From NCBI GenBank assembly GCA_016840125.1, contig JAEOSY010000268.1, forward strand, positions 1 through 16,350: DNA of 16,350 nucleotides, written 5' to 3'. Numbering within the stretch: position 1 is the stretch's first letter; each line of letters begins with the position of its first letter. The stretch comes from Candidatus Helarchaeota archaeon. GTDB lineage: Archaea > Asgardarchaeota > Lokiarchaeia > Helarchaeales > HEL-GB-A. Positions 1 through 6,660 of the stretch are shown piece after piece. The notes beneath the pieces are model-generated. The model saw only the letters and a program-made list of their open reading frames with translations. It searched no databases and was not told where the DNA came from. The position numbers were made by a program, and so were the translations under genes.

Positions 1-572
1 ACCAGTTAATCAAGGACACCCGAGAACTCCTCACAAAGCCTTAAAAGATTACTTTTGCGGATCATGTTTTTTTTAAGATTTTGAATAATTTAGGGGCGAG
101 TAAAAAAAAAAGATGAAAGATTTACTATGGAGATAACACTTACCGAGGAGCTATAGGGCTATAGTGAGGGTACTATGAACATCTTATAATTTGTGGTAGG
201 GTACCGTATCATTTCCAGTGTATAATTATAGAGAGTCCTCTGAATTTTAGTTAGCTTCTATCTAATTTTTTGAAGTATTCTTCTAAAAAAATTTATAATA
301 AACTATTTAAATAAACTTCAGTCCATAAGTTTCAGAGTAATTTTAATCATACAAATAATACTTTTCACAGTCTAATTTTATTTTAAAAAAAATTTGCAGA
401 GGAAATGATGGGGTATCTTCAAATTTGCGTAATGCAACCATATTATTCACCCAATCATATCATGTCGTTATTCTACGGATAGTACTTCTTTCTAAAATAA
501 TTTGATCACAATACCAAAATAGTTAATATTTTATTATTTAACAAAAGCATTAGCTCAATTCAGGGAACTTAT
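1..572. other. AT-rich region without recognisable gene
   Basis: No open reading frame of useful length or recognisable RNA gene is visible in these 572 bases. The stretch is strongly AT-rich. A short near-palindrome, CTATAGGGCTATAG, lies near 152-165. The 3' part (about 521-540) holds a TATA-like stretch, ATTATTTA at 533-540, about 35 bases before the start of the hydrolase gene at 573, and it may be that gene's promoter. Bases 1-60 could be the tail of a feature outside the window, but nothing supports a specific call. Confidence 0.5.
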
Positions 573-1925
573 ATGAAATTGAAAACAATCTTACGAATTT
601 TTATCCTATTTTCAGGTTATCTAGTCCTCCTCTTTGGTCTTTACTCTGGAATTTTGATAGTAACAGGCGGCTTATTTTCAGTAGTAGAAGCACTTCTAGT
701 ATGCGCATTACCAATATTAGCAATTTATTCTTTTTTCATCTATCCTATTGTAGTTATAGCGATGGTTCGATTACATAAGAAAAATACTAAAATCTGGATA
801 CTTCCTATCGTCATTGGAATTATTATCTTGATTTTTAATTTCTTGCCTTTTGCGGGAATCTCCTCCACCGTCGTAGAAGGAGATACTCAGTTCAATGAGG
901 CCTTTGGTCCGAATTGGATGAGTAAAATACCCGACAATTTAACCTCGAAATTTAAATCACAACCATTTGATTTGTGGGACATGTATAACAACCAGAACGA
1001 TTTCGCTTGTAATGTTTCTTATGATGAAGGGCCATATCTAACTGTGCCTGGTTATAATGACAAATTCTATTTTGATCTCTACAGCCCGCCCTCGGGCGCA
1101 GGTCCCTTCCCCACAATCATCAATATCCATGGTGGTGGTTGGGTACTTGGGAACAAAGGAATGGAAAATCGACCAACAGCTTCGCGATATTTAGCACACC
1201 AGGGATATAATGTGTTTGATATTCAGTATGGACTTGGTAATTTTCCTGAGGAACCTACTATTAATGATGCACTCGCATGGGTACAATCATTATTAGGTCG
1301 AGAACTAACAAATAAATCATATACTATGACCGAAATGGCTGAAATAATTATCGGAAACTTTACTGATTATCTTGTAAACAACTCAGCTAAATATAAGGTT
1401 GATATGAATAATATTTATGTGACGGGAAATAGTGCAGGTGCACATTTGACAGGATTATTCTTAGGATACAATTCGACATATCAGCATCTCTTCAACAATT
1501 CATTAACACTTAAGGGATTAATTCTATTCTACTGTCCAGCTAATTTAACGCACATGTATGATTATCATGCTAATGATCCTATGGCAATGTTAGCAGACGT
1601 CGATATCAACTGGTTTTTCAGTAAAGTAGCTGGTGGCACTCCTTCACAAAATGCGACCTTATTTGAAGATCTTTCTCCAGTACATCTAGCCGACCAATAT
1701 GCTCCTCCATGTCTGATATTACACGGGGAAGTTGATAAAATGGCCCCCTACGAGGAAAGCGTACAATTGCATAATCGTCTAAAAGAAGATCTTAATCGAA
1801 CTTCTATTTTTCTAACCTTTCCATTCCAGGGACATGCTTTTGACTATTCTTTCAATTCTCCTGGGGGGCAGGTATCAATGTATTACTTTGAGCGATTCCT
1901 AGCCGCAACACAATATTGTCTATAA
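573..1925 (+). CDS. Membrane-anchored alpha/beta hydrolase (esterase/lipase-like), catalytic domain probably extracellular
   Basis: A 450-residue protein with an N-terminal membrane part and a C-terminal hydrolase of the alpha/beta-hydrolase fold-3/COG0657 type. Three hydrophobic segments are visible at about 8-30, 36-65 and 74-95. The basic loop RLHKKNTK (66-73) between the last two should face the cytoplasm, which puts the rest outside. The hydrolase carries the oxyanion motif HGGGW (186-190), the nucleophile elbow GNSAG with Ser287, a candidate acid Asp388 (HGEVDKM) and His421 (GHAF), so the triad looks intact. About ten N-x-S/T sequons lie in the soluble part, which fits an external, glycosylated domain. 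The substrate is unknown; a carboxylic ester or peptide-like ester is the family expectation. ATG is preceded by AGGG (562-565) at good spacing. The next gene starts 15 bases downstream. Confidence 0.85.
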   Translation: MKLKTILRIFILFSGYLVLLFGLYSGILIVTGGLFSVVEALLVCALPILAIYSFFIYPIVVIAMVRLHKKNTKIWILPIVIGIIILIFNFLPFAGISSTVVEGDTQFNEAFGPNWMSKIPDNLTSKFKSQPFDLWDMYNNQNDFACNVSYDEGPYLTVPGYNDKFYFDLYSPPSGAGPFPTIINIHGGGWVLGNKGMENRPTASRYLAHQGYNVFDIQYGLGNFPEEPTINDALAWVQSLLGRELTNKSYTMTEMAEIIIGNFTDYLVNNSAKYKVDMNNIYVTGNSAGAHLTGLFLGYNSTYQHLFNNSLTLKGLILFYCPANLTHMYDYHANDPMAMLADVDINWFFSKVAGGTPSQNATLFEDLSPVHLADQYAPPCLILHGEVDKMAPYEESVQLHNRLKEDLNRTSIFLTFPFQGHAFDYSFNSPGGQVSMYYFERFLAATQYCL

Positions 1926-1940
1926 ATAAGGTGAAAAATT

Positions 1941-2369
1941 ATGGAACGAAATGTGATAATGAAATATTACTCGTTTAGTGCATTAATTATTAACATTGCT
2001 GCCATTTTCTTCAATTTGTTGGGATATATTGGTATTTCTATTATTAAATTGCCAGCGATTTTACTGTTCTTGATTGCAATAGGGGTTGATTTAGGCTTAA
2101 TTTATATAAGTCTAAGTTTAATCAATCGCCTTGACCCAATCGGACAGAAAATCAAACGCGCGCACCATCTTTATCTTATTTTCTTTCTCTTCGCGGTTTT
2201 AATGTTCTTCGGGAATTCCTTAACATATTCTTTCTTAGCTGTCGGTGACTTAATCCGGGATCTTGCTTATATTGGCTCAATTATCAGTTATTTCGGCATT
2301 TTTGGACTTGGAATTTTAACCACATGGCTTAATATACAGAATCTCGATCGCAAAGGAACCTGGAAATAA
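1941..2369 (+). CDS. Small four-helix integral membrane protein, unknown function
   Basis: A 142-residue hydrophobic protein. Four membrane segments are visible at about 10-33, 37-64, 75-100 and 107-131, joined by short loops. The basic loop DPIGQKIKRAHH between helices 2 and 3 points to the cytoplasm, which places both ends inside. No catalytic or binding motif is recognised. It starts 15 bases after the hydrolase stop with an AAGGTGA ribosome-binding site (1929-1935), so the two are probably co-transcribed. The partner could be the hydrolase's membrane part or simply another envelope protein. The stop is one base from the end of the convergent gene at 2371. Confidence 0.7.
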   Translation: MERNVIMKYYSFSALIINIAAIFFNLLGYIGISIIKLPAILLFLIAIGVDLGLIYISLSLINRLDPIGQKIKRAHHLYLIFFLFAVLMFFGNSLTYSFLAVGDLIRDLAYIGSIISYFGIFGLGILTTWLNIQNLDRKGTWK

Positions 2370-2370
2370 C

Positions 2371-2784
2371 TTAAAATTTACTCCCCATTTTTTTTTCAAG
2401 ATAATAATCTTGGCGTTTAATTTTTTTCAGTTCAAACTCTAATATCTGATTGTTTAGATTCGCAATTTCTCTTCGCCCTATTTTATTATGATTCATATTT
2501 TCTATTCCCTGTTGAATTTCTCTATATTTTTTGGATATTTTATTCACGGGACAGATGTAAGACCTTTTCAATTTTCCCCCCTCATATCTATAAAGATAGA
2601 AATAGGGCCCATGCAAGTTTCCTTTGTTGCACTTACATGATTTTTTACCACATTTAACAAGCTCTGAATGAATACTCCCAGCTATTTCAGGAAATTTTAA
2701 TTTTCTAAATAATAGACGTTTGATAATTCTGAGATCGTTAACATTTTCATCCATTTTCCGAATTTCCCCTGTTTTATATTCCAT
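2371..2784 (-). CDS. DUF6788-like small protein with cysteine-rich motif
   Basis: A 137-residue basic protein. Its core at about residues 36-72 reads GSIHSELVKCGKKSCKCNKG followed by HGPYFYLYRYEGGK. This is the hallmark of a widespread uncharacterised family that I recognise as DUF6788 (a Cys cluster, then HGPYYYL). The three cysteines of CGKKSCKC could bind metal or nucleic acid, but no function is established. The C-terminal half is Lys-rich and probably helical. Such genes are scattered in prokaryotes and often sit alone or beside mobile genes; no transposase is next to this one. The start is uncertain: ATG at 2784 has no Shine-Dalgarno, while an internal ATG at 2754 is preceded by AGGGGAA at suitable spacing. 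A TATA-like box lies at 2833-2840. Confidence 0.75.
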   Translation of the reverse strand: MEYKTGEIRKMDENVNDLRIIKRLLFRKLKFPEIAGSIHSELVKCGKKSCKCNKGNLHGPYFYLYRYEGGKLKRSYICPVNKISKKYREIQQGIENMNHNKIGRREIANLNNQILEFELKKIKRQDYYLEKKMGSKF

Positions 2785-2832
2785 TTTTCTCTGCGTCGTT
2801 AATTCCGATGAAGGATTCTTAGGTAATTATAG

Positions 2833-2840
2833 TATATATA
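2833..2840 (-). promoter_or_regulatory. Putative TATA box for the DUF6788-like gene
   Basis: TATATATA lies about 50 bases before the 2784 start. A start of transcription 25-27 bases downstream would fall near 2810 and leave a leader of about 26 bases to 2784, or about 56 bases to the internal start at 2754. This rests on sequence match alone. Confidence 0.4.
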
Positions 2841-3056
2841 TCTTTACCCAAGACGCTTATCGCGCACGAGAATGTCGCAAAACTTCGATTTTACGTCATT
2901 CAAAAGGTTCGAAAAAAAAAGGTTTGAATACTTTCAGGTATCTCTCTCCTGCAATGAACATATTTTTAAACTTACTTTCATATTGCCCATACGGTGGAGT
3001 GGAAATATGGGTATAGTACTAGAATAATATACCTGAAAAACAAACGACAATTATCA

Positions 3057-3148
3057 CCTTTTTTCCAAAAAAGGCGACTAAAAAAAGATAATTTAGAATT
3101 TTAACAAACAAGATTTCTCACGACTAAAAAAATCCATCACGACTAAAA
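3057..3148. repeat. 8-bp inverted repeat plus three CGACTAAAA copies
   Basis: CCTTTTTT (3057-3064) and AAAAAAGG (3067-3074) form a perfect inverted repeat around CC. The sequence CGACTAAAA then occurs at 3075, 3121 and 3140. The last two are part of an exact 12-base repeat, TCACGACTAAAA (3118-3129 and 3137-3148), set 19 bases apart, close to two helical turns. The spacing and the position about 100 bases upstream of a TATA box suggest a protein-binding site, but chance in AT-rich DNA is not excluded. Confidence 0.45.
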
Positions 3149-3249
3149 CCGAATGTAAGATGATTATTTTGAGTTGCGATTTTCTCAAACTGAAAATGGC
3201 GCGGTACCGATTATTAAGTGTTATATTCTCTGCCTATTTGAACAAAAGT

Positions 3250-3257
3250 TATATATA
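3250..3257 (+). promoter_or_regulatory. Putative TATA box for the winged-helix gene
   Basis: TATATATAG follows an A-rich stretch (AACAAAAG) that could serve as a BRE. It lies about 76 bases before the ATG at 3329, so transcription would start near 3280 and give a leader of about 50 bases that ends in the AAGGA ribosome-binding site at 3316-3320. Confidence 0.45.
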
Positions 3258-3328
3258 GGAGTTTATCAAAAAAATTAAACAATAAAATCTAAAAATTTTG
3301 ATAATGATAAAGAAGAAGGATTGGTAAA

Positions 3329-3607
3329 ATGGATGACTCTACTGAGAAAAATTCTGCCTTTACTTATAAAGGAAGGGGATTATTCGAACCAGCTATTAAT
3401 ATTAAAGAATATTTATTCAAATTAATAGCAAATAAAGGCCCAATAACTCGGTCTGAACTCACGAAAGAAACTGGAATTCCTCGAACTACTATCTATGATA
3501 CGATAGTAAAATTGATGTTGGATGAACAAATCAGGAAGTATTCTGTGCCTTCAAAAAAGCGGGGAAGACCACGGGTCTTTTATGAGGTTTTTAGCCCCTC
3601 CCCATAA
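3329..3607 (+). CDS. Small winged helix-turn-helix DNA-binding protein
   Basis: A 92-residue protein that is almost entirely one winged-helix domain. After about 24 polar residues come helix 1 (INIKEYLFKLIANKG), the turn GPITRSELTKETGIPRTTIY (residues 37-56) typical of MarR/TrmB/ArsR-type helix-turn-helix, and helix 3 (DTIVKLMLDEQIRKY). A basic wing, SKKRGRPRVFYEV, contains the RGRP motif common in archaeal winged-helix proteins. There is no ligand-binding domain, so it may act as a simple repressor or DNA-binding partner. ATG has AAGGA at 3316-3320. A T-rich stretch begins at the stop codon and the Elf1-like gene converges from the right. The target is unknown; the CGACTAAAA repeats upstream could be an autoregulatory site. 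Confidence 0.8.
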   Translation: MDDSTEKNSAFTYKGRGLFEPAINIKEYLFKLIANKGPITRSELTKETGIPRTTIYDTIVKLMLDEQIRKYSVPSKKRGRPRVFYEVFSPSP

Positions 3608-3625
3608 TTTTTTTTTCTTCTTTTT
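3608..3625 (+). terminator. T-tract terminator after the winged-helix gene
   Basis: Directly after the TAA stop (3605-3607) the plus strand runs T9-C-TT-C-T5. Archaeal RNA polymerase releases at such U-rich tracts. The tract ends where the convergent Elf1-like gene stops (3624), so it separates the two transcripts. Confidence 0.6.
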
Positions 3626-4427
3626 AAATATCCTTAGTTTTCCAATCTAAGGAGACTTCATCGTCATCATCATCATCCTCATCCTCCCACTTTTCAGAAA
3701 GAGCTGCACTTGCCTCTACTTTTACTTCCTTCGCTGCCACCTCATCTTCCTCTTCCTCCTCCTCCCACATGTCAACCAATCTACGCTCCGTAGATGCTGT
3801 TACTTCTTGTTCCCCGCCCTGAGCTACTTCTTGAGCATCAACTTCGCTTGTCGGCTCCAAAATTGCTTCAGGGATATATTCTTCAAATTCATCCGATCTA
3901 ACATAGTCAATCAATTTTCCATAGACATCTACCTTCTCATCAAGAGTGGTAACCGAAAAGCGTTTTTGATATTTACAGGCGCCACACTGTACAATTGCAT
4001 AATCTTCTTGCAGTTTAATATTAATCATTAATGCTCTGAAATCACATTTAGGACAGCCTAATTTTGAACCATGGGGAACTAACTTGACAAGCGAGTAATG
4101 ATCAGGATCTCTCTCCCATTCCTTGGCAGACACGAATGTTGACTCTTCACAACTACTACAATTTATCCGGATTGAATTAGTAGACTCGATAAATTCAATA
4201 CCCACCGCCTTTTCATTACAGTTAGGGCATCCAAATTTTACTGGGATTCGTGTTGGATTATTATAATGGTATTTCTTTCCACAATTTGTACATCTAATAT
4301 CAAATGAATTGGGTTCCTTCTGAAATGTGACTGAAAGGGCCTTTTTAGCACAGATTGGACAATCAAAGATAGTGGGAAGTTTCGGTCTAGGCCGCCTTGC
4401 AACCTTGGTTCTTCTTCTTCTGCCCAT
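3624..4427 (-). CDS. Elf1-like protein with three tandem zinc ribbons and an acidic tail
   Basis: A 267-residue protein starting MGRRRRTKVARRPRPKL, the basic N-terminus typical of transcription elongation factor Elf1, which rides on RNA polymerase during elongation. Three zinc ribbons follow, all C-x2-C-x19-C-x2-C: Cys23/26/46/49, Cys67/70/90/93 and Cys125/128/148/151. The third is followed by EKVDVYGKLIDYVR, which matches the end of eukaryotic Elf1 (yeast: EPVDVYSDWID). So the start and finish of Elf1 are present, with extra ribbons between. Residues 180-267 form a disordered acidic tail with three tryptophans in acidic settings (W221, W247, W262); yeast Elf1 also ends in an acidic tail. Single-ribbon Elf1 is about 80-145 residues, so this is roughly twice the usual size. 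ATG follows AAGGAG (4437-4442). The gene is monocistronic and well separated from 5347. Confidence 0.8.
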   Translation of the reverse strand: MGRRRRTKVARRPRPKLPTIFDCPICAKKALSVTFQKEPNSFDIRCTNCGKKYHYNNPTRIPVKFGCPNCNEKAVGIEFIESTNSIRINCSSCEESTFVSAKEWERDPDHYSLVKLVPHGSKLGCPKCDFRALMINIKLQEDYAIVQCGACKYQKRFSVTTLDEKVDVYGKLIDYVRSDEFEEYIPEAILEPTSEVDAQEVAQGGEQEVTASTERRLVDMWEEEEEEDEVAAKEVKVEASAALSEKWEDEDDDDDDEVSLDWKTKDI

Positions 4428-4461
4428 AATGTCATCTCCTTACGTTGGTACTCGTTTTGAA

Positions 4462-4470
4462 TTTATTAAA
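4462..4470 (-). promoter_or_regulatory. Putative TATA box for the Elf1-like gene
   Basis: On the minus strand TTTAATAAA lies about 39 bases before the ATG at 4427. Transcription would begin close to the AAGGAG ribosome-binding site, giving a short leader. A second AT-rich candidate (CTTTAAATT, around 4495-4503) would give a longer one. Confidence 0.35.
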
Positions 4471-4546
4471 TGTTCTTCTTAATTCAATTTTTGTAATTTA
4501 AAGAACCAAGCCACCTTTAAAGATTTATCGAAAATTCTGAAAAACT

Positions 4547-5347
4547 TCAAAAATATTGGATTAGATCGGCAACTGATTCCAAAATATAATCTGGGTTAGG
4601 TCCAGTTTCAGGGATTAGTTTCATTTCCTGCAAACCGGTTCCCGTCTTTACTAAGATTGTTTTTATTTGAGCATTCAACCCGGCTTTTATATCCGTCGTG
4701 TAACGATCCCCTATTATTACCGCTGATGCTGCTGCTACATTTTGCATTTTCAATACAAACTCAATGATAATGGGGTTTGGTTTTCCGATTGTAATCATCG
4801 GGGATCCATAAATTGCGGTACTTAATGCAGAAACCATTGTTCCCGCCCCAGGGAGATTTCCCCGCTCTGTAGGAAGGGTTGGATCATCATTTGTAGCTAT
4901 AAACTTGGCACCCTTTTCAATTGCTGATAAAGCGATGGCTAACTTTTCATAATTAAAATTGCTATCAAGACCTACAATAACATATTCAATATCATTGCTA
5001 ATTGTGCTATTATAATAAACTTGAAACCCTGCATTTTTAAATTCGGTTATTAGTCCCTCTTCCCCAATAATATATACCGCCGCTTTAGGTCTACGCTGCT
5101 GTAAATACATTGCACTAGCATAGGCGCTAGTTACAATTTGTTCTTCTGTTGCATGAATCCCCATTATTTTAAGTTTATCGCAGAACTGTGCCCGCGTTCG
5201 GGTTGAATTGTTTGTTAAATAAAAAACTTTTTTCCCATTTTTAATCAGTGTATCAATTACCTCTCTAGCTCCTGGGATTGGTTCATTACCTAAATATATT
5301 ACTCCATCTAAGTCAAAAATAAATAATTCAAACTCCCCAATTTTCAC
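4547..5347 (-). CDS. HAD-superfamily class IIA phosphatase (NagD / p-nitrophenyl phosphatase-like)
   Basis: A 266-residue cytoplasmic phosphatase with all HAD motifs. Motif I is FDLDGVIYLG (Asp12 nucleophile, Asp14), motif II LTNNSTRTR (Thr45), motif III Lys189 in GKPNP, and motif IV IGDRYTTD (Asp214, Asp219). The spacing and the GKPNP signature place it in subclass IIA with a C2 cap, like NagD, p-nitrophenyl phosphatase and phosphoglycolate/pyridoxal phosphatases. The exact substrate cannot be read from the sequence. It starts with GTG (5345-5347) two bases after the upstream metallo-hydrolase stop, and its ribosome-binding site (GAGGG) lies in the end of that gene, so the two are translationally coupled. 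A combined role in metabolite repair or phosphoester turnover is possible. Confidence 0.88.
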   Translation of the reverse strand: MKIGEFELFIFDLDGVIYLGNEPIPGAREVIDTLIKNGKKVFYLTNNSTRTRAQFCDKLKIMGIHATEEQIVTSAYASAMYLQQRRPKAAVYIIGEEGLITEFKNAGFQVYYNSTISNDIEYVIVGLDSNFNYEKLAIALSAIEKGAKFIATNDDPTLPTERGNLPGAGTMVSALSTAIYGSPMITIGKPNPIIIEFVLKMQNVAAASAVIIGDRYTTDIKAGLNAQIKTILVKTGTGLQEMKLIPETGPNPDYILESVADLIQYF

Positions 5348-5349
5348 TA

Positions 5350-5952
5350 TTATCCCTCAACTAACGATTTCACCAAATCCTCTACTTGCTTATAAGCCTC
5401 CAAAATCATAGGACGTCCGTGTGATAGAAAAATGGTAGTAAAATCATGTTTTAATATTTTCTTAATGATATTTTTAGCCTGATCATAATCAGAACAATAC
5501 ATTTTAGGAGGTGCAACTAACCCATCTTCATCAAAAACAGTGTCACCCATAATTATTGCTTTCTGTTTAGGTAAGTAGATTGATATGTTTCCAGGAGAAT
5601 GTCCTGGAAGATGGATAATTTCCATGTTACAGGATTCTAACTTTTGCCCATCTTGTAAGAGAATATCTGCTTCAGGTTTTATCTTATTAACTTCAGCCTC
5701 ATGGTAGGCGAGCTTTGCGCCGGTCTCTTTGCGAATCTTTTTGATATTTGCTACATGATCCATGTGATGATGTGTAATAATGAGAAGTTTTAGCGGTTTT
5801 TCCAACTTCGCTATATAATTCAATATCTTGGGACCATCTTTCCGATTAAAACCCGTATCAAAAAGGACTAAATGCGAACCACAATCGACCAAAAATACGG
5901 ATAGATAATCAACTCCATCTATTAAATGAATTCCATCTAATAATTCGCCCAT
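5350..5952 (-). CDS. Metallo-beta-lactamase-fold hydrolase (glyoxalase II-like)
   Basis: A 200-residue MBL-fold enzyme. Metal ligands are visible as HHHMDH (His61, His63, Asp65, His66), His118 in LPGHSPGN, Asp137 in MGDTVF and His178 in LSHGRP, so a two-metal site is intact. The PGHSPG loop and the short length fit the hydroxyacylglutathione-hydrolase-like/thioesterase group (COG0491). The true substrate is unknown. ATG at 5952 has GGAG ten bases upstream. It is the first gene of a pair with the HAD phosphatase and is transcribed away from the SCP2-like gene at 6092. A minus-strand TATA-like TTTAAAG lies near 5987-5995. Confidence 0.85.
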   Translation of the reverse strand: MGELLDGIHLIDGVDYLSVFLVDCGSHLVLFDTGFNRKDGPKILNYIAKLEKPLKLLIITHHHMDHVANIKKIRKETGAKLAYHEAEVNKIKPEADILLQDGQKLESCNMEIIHLPGHSPGNISIYLPKQKAIIMGDTVFDEDGLVAPPKMYCSDYDQAKNIIKKILKHDFTTIFLSHGRPMILEAYKQVEDLVKSLVEG

Positions 5953-6030
5953 TCACTTACAACTCCACGGACCGAATATTTTTCTCTTTAAACACCTAAA
6001 ATTTGTCTGCTACTTCTATAATCCAACAAT

Positions 6031-6040
6031 TTTTAAATAA
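6031..6040 (+). promoter_or_regulatory. Putative TATA box for the SCP2-like gene
   Basis: TTTTAAATAA lies about 56 bases before the ATG at 6092. Transcription would start near 6062, leaving a leader of about 30 bases that contains the AAGGTGA ribosome-binding site (6079-6085). Confidence 0.45.
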
Positions 6041-6091
6041 TCTGGTGTATTAAGAACTATTTATTATTCAAGAAAATGAAGGTGACTTAGA

Positions 6092-6637
6092 ATGGCATCG
6101 ATGGGAATTAAATTTGTACCACTTCCAGAATGGCTGCAAGACCGCGTAATAAATGTCATGCGGAAAATTGAAAATGGCGAAATTGATCCGGGGTTTGGTG
6201 GAAATTTTTTCATGAATTACTTCTCACAGAGGCTTGGAATTATACTAGAGAACTATCCTGATTCTGATAAACTGGAAAAGGCCGCCAAGGGTCAGCGATT
6301 TGCCCTAATTATTCGCGGTTCAGTTGATTACTACGCAACGTTTGGTGATAAAATTACAGATTTTACCGCTGCACCAGGAAGTAAACCTTCCGATCCCGCA
6401 ATGATCTTCTATAATATGGATACTTTTCTTGATGTGATCCTAAGTAAGAAGGATCTTCTACGTGCCGGGATCGAGAAAAAACTTGAGGTACGTAAGATGG
6501 CCAAGATATTGAAATGGATGGCTCCGATCCTTGCGCTCCAAGACGATGATACACAAAAAATTCTTGAAGAGAGATGTCCTCCCATTTTAAATAAAGTTCT
6601 AGATGAAATCGAAGCTGAGACTGGTCTTAAATTATAG
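6092..6637 (+). CDS. SCP2-like sterol/lipid-carrier domain protein
   Basis: A 181-residue cytoplasmic protein without signal or membrane segment. The central part fits the SCP2 fold: a strand-turn-strand run FALIIRGSVDYYATFGDKITDF (written here only as residues about 69-90), a DPAMIFYNMDTFLDVILSKKDL segment (about 101-122) in the place of the usual 'mtmsdedfldlllGk' stretch, and a basic helix ending in a hydrophobic face (KILKWMAPILAL). SCP2 domains bind fatty acyl or sterol-like lipids in a hydrophobic tunnel. In archaea they are thought to bind isoprenoid or acyl lipids, but the ligand here is not known. The glycine of the canonical 'Gk' step is replaced by SKKD. Start ATG with AAGGTGA. Converges with the peptidase gene, with 23 bases between stops. 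Confidence 0.65.
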   Translation: MASMGIKFVPLPEWLQDRVINVMRKIENGEIDPGFGGNFFMNYFSQRLGIILENYPDSDKLEKAAKGQRFALIIRGSVDYYATFGDKITDFTAAPGSKPSDPAMIFYNMDTFLDVILSKKDLLRAGIEKKLEVRKMAKILKWMAPILALQDDDTQKILEERCPPILNKVLDEIEAETGLKL

Positions 6638-6641
6638 AAAT

Positions 6642-6654
6642 AAAAAAAAGAAAA
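6642..6654 (-). terminator. T-tract terminator after the C13-like peptidase gene
   Basis: On the minus strand, about ten bases past the peptidase stop at 6661, the sequence reads T4-C-T8, a good archaeal termination tract. It lies between two convergent genes. Confidence 0.5.
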
Positions 6655-6660
6655 TTGAAT

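Larger units (their letters stand above)
2785..3328. other. Intergenic region between divergent genes, with short repeats
   Basis: No credible gene lies in this 544-base gap. An open frame at 2720-3016 overlaps the DUF6788-like gene in antisense and has no family resemblance. The gap holds a candidate TATA box on each side (2833-2840 for the minus gene, 3250-3257 for the plus gene), a 7-bp stem ATTCAAA/TTTGAAT (2898-2904 and 2923-2929) around an A-rich loop, an 8-bp inverted repeat (3057-3074) and three copies of CGACTAAAA. Both flanking genes read outward, so shared control regions are possible. Confidence 0.5.

Noticed and set aside
2720..3016. 98-codon open frame on the plus strand
   Set aside because: It overlaps the DUF6788-like gene in antisense, has no ribosome-binding site and no recognisable family; its later part lies in an AT-rich intergenic region with repeats.
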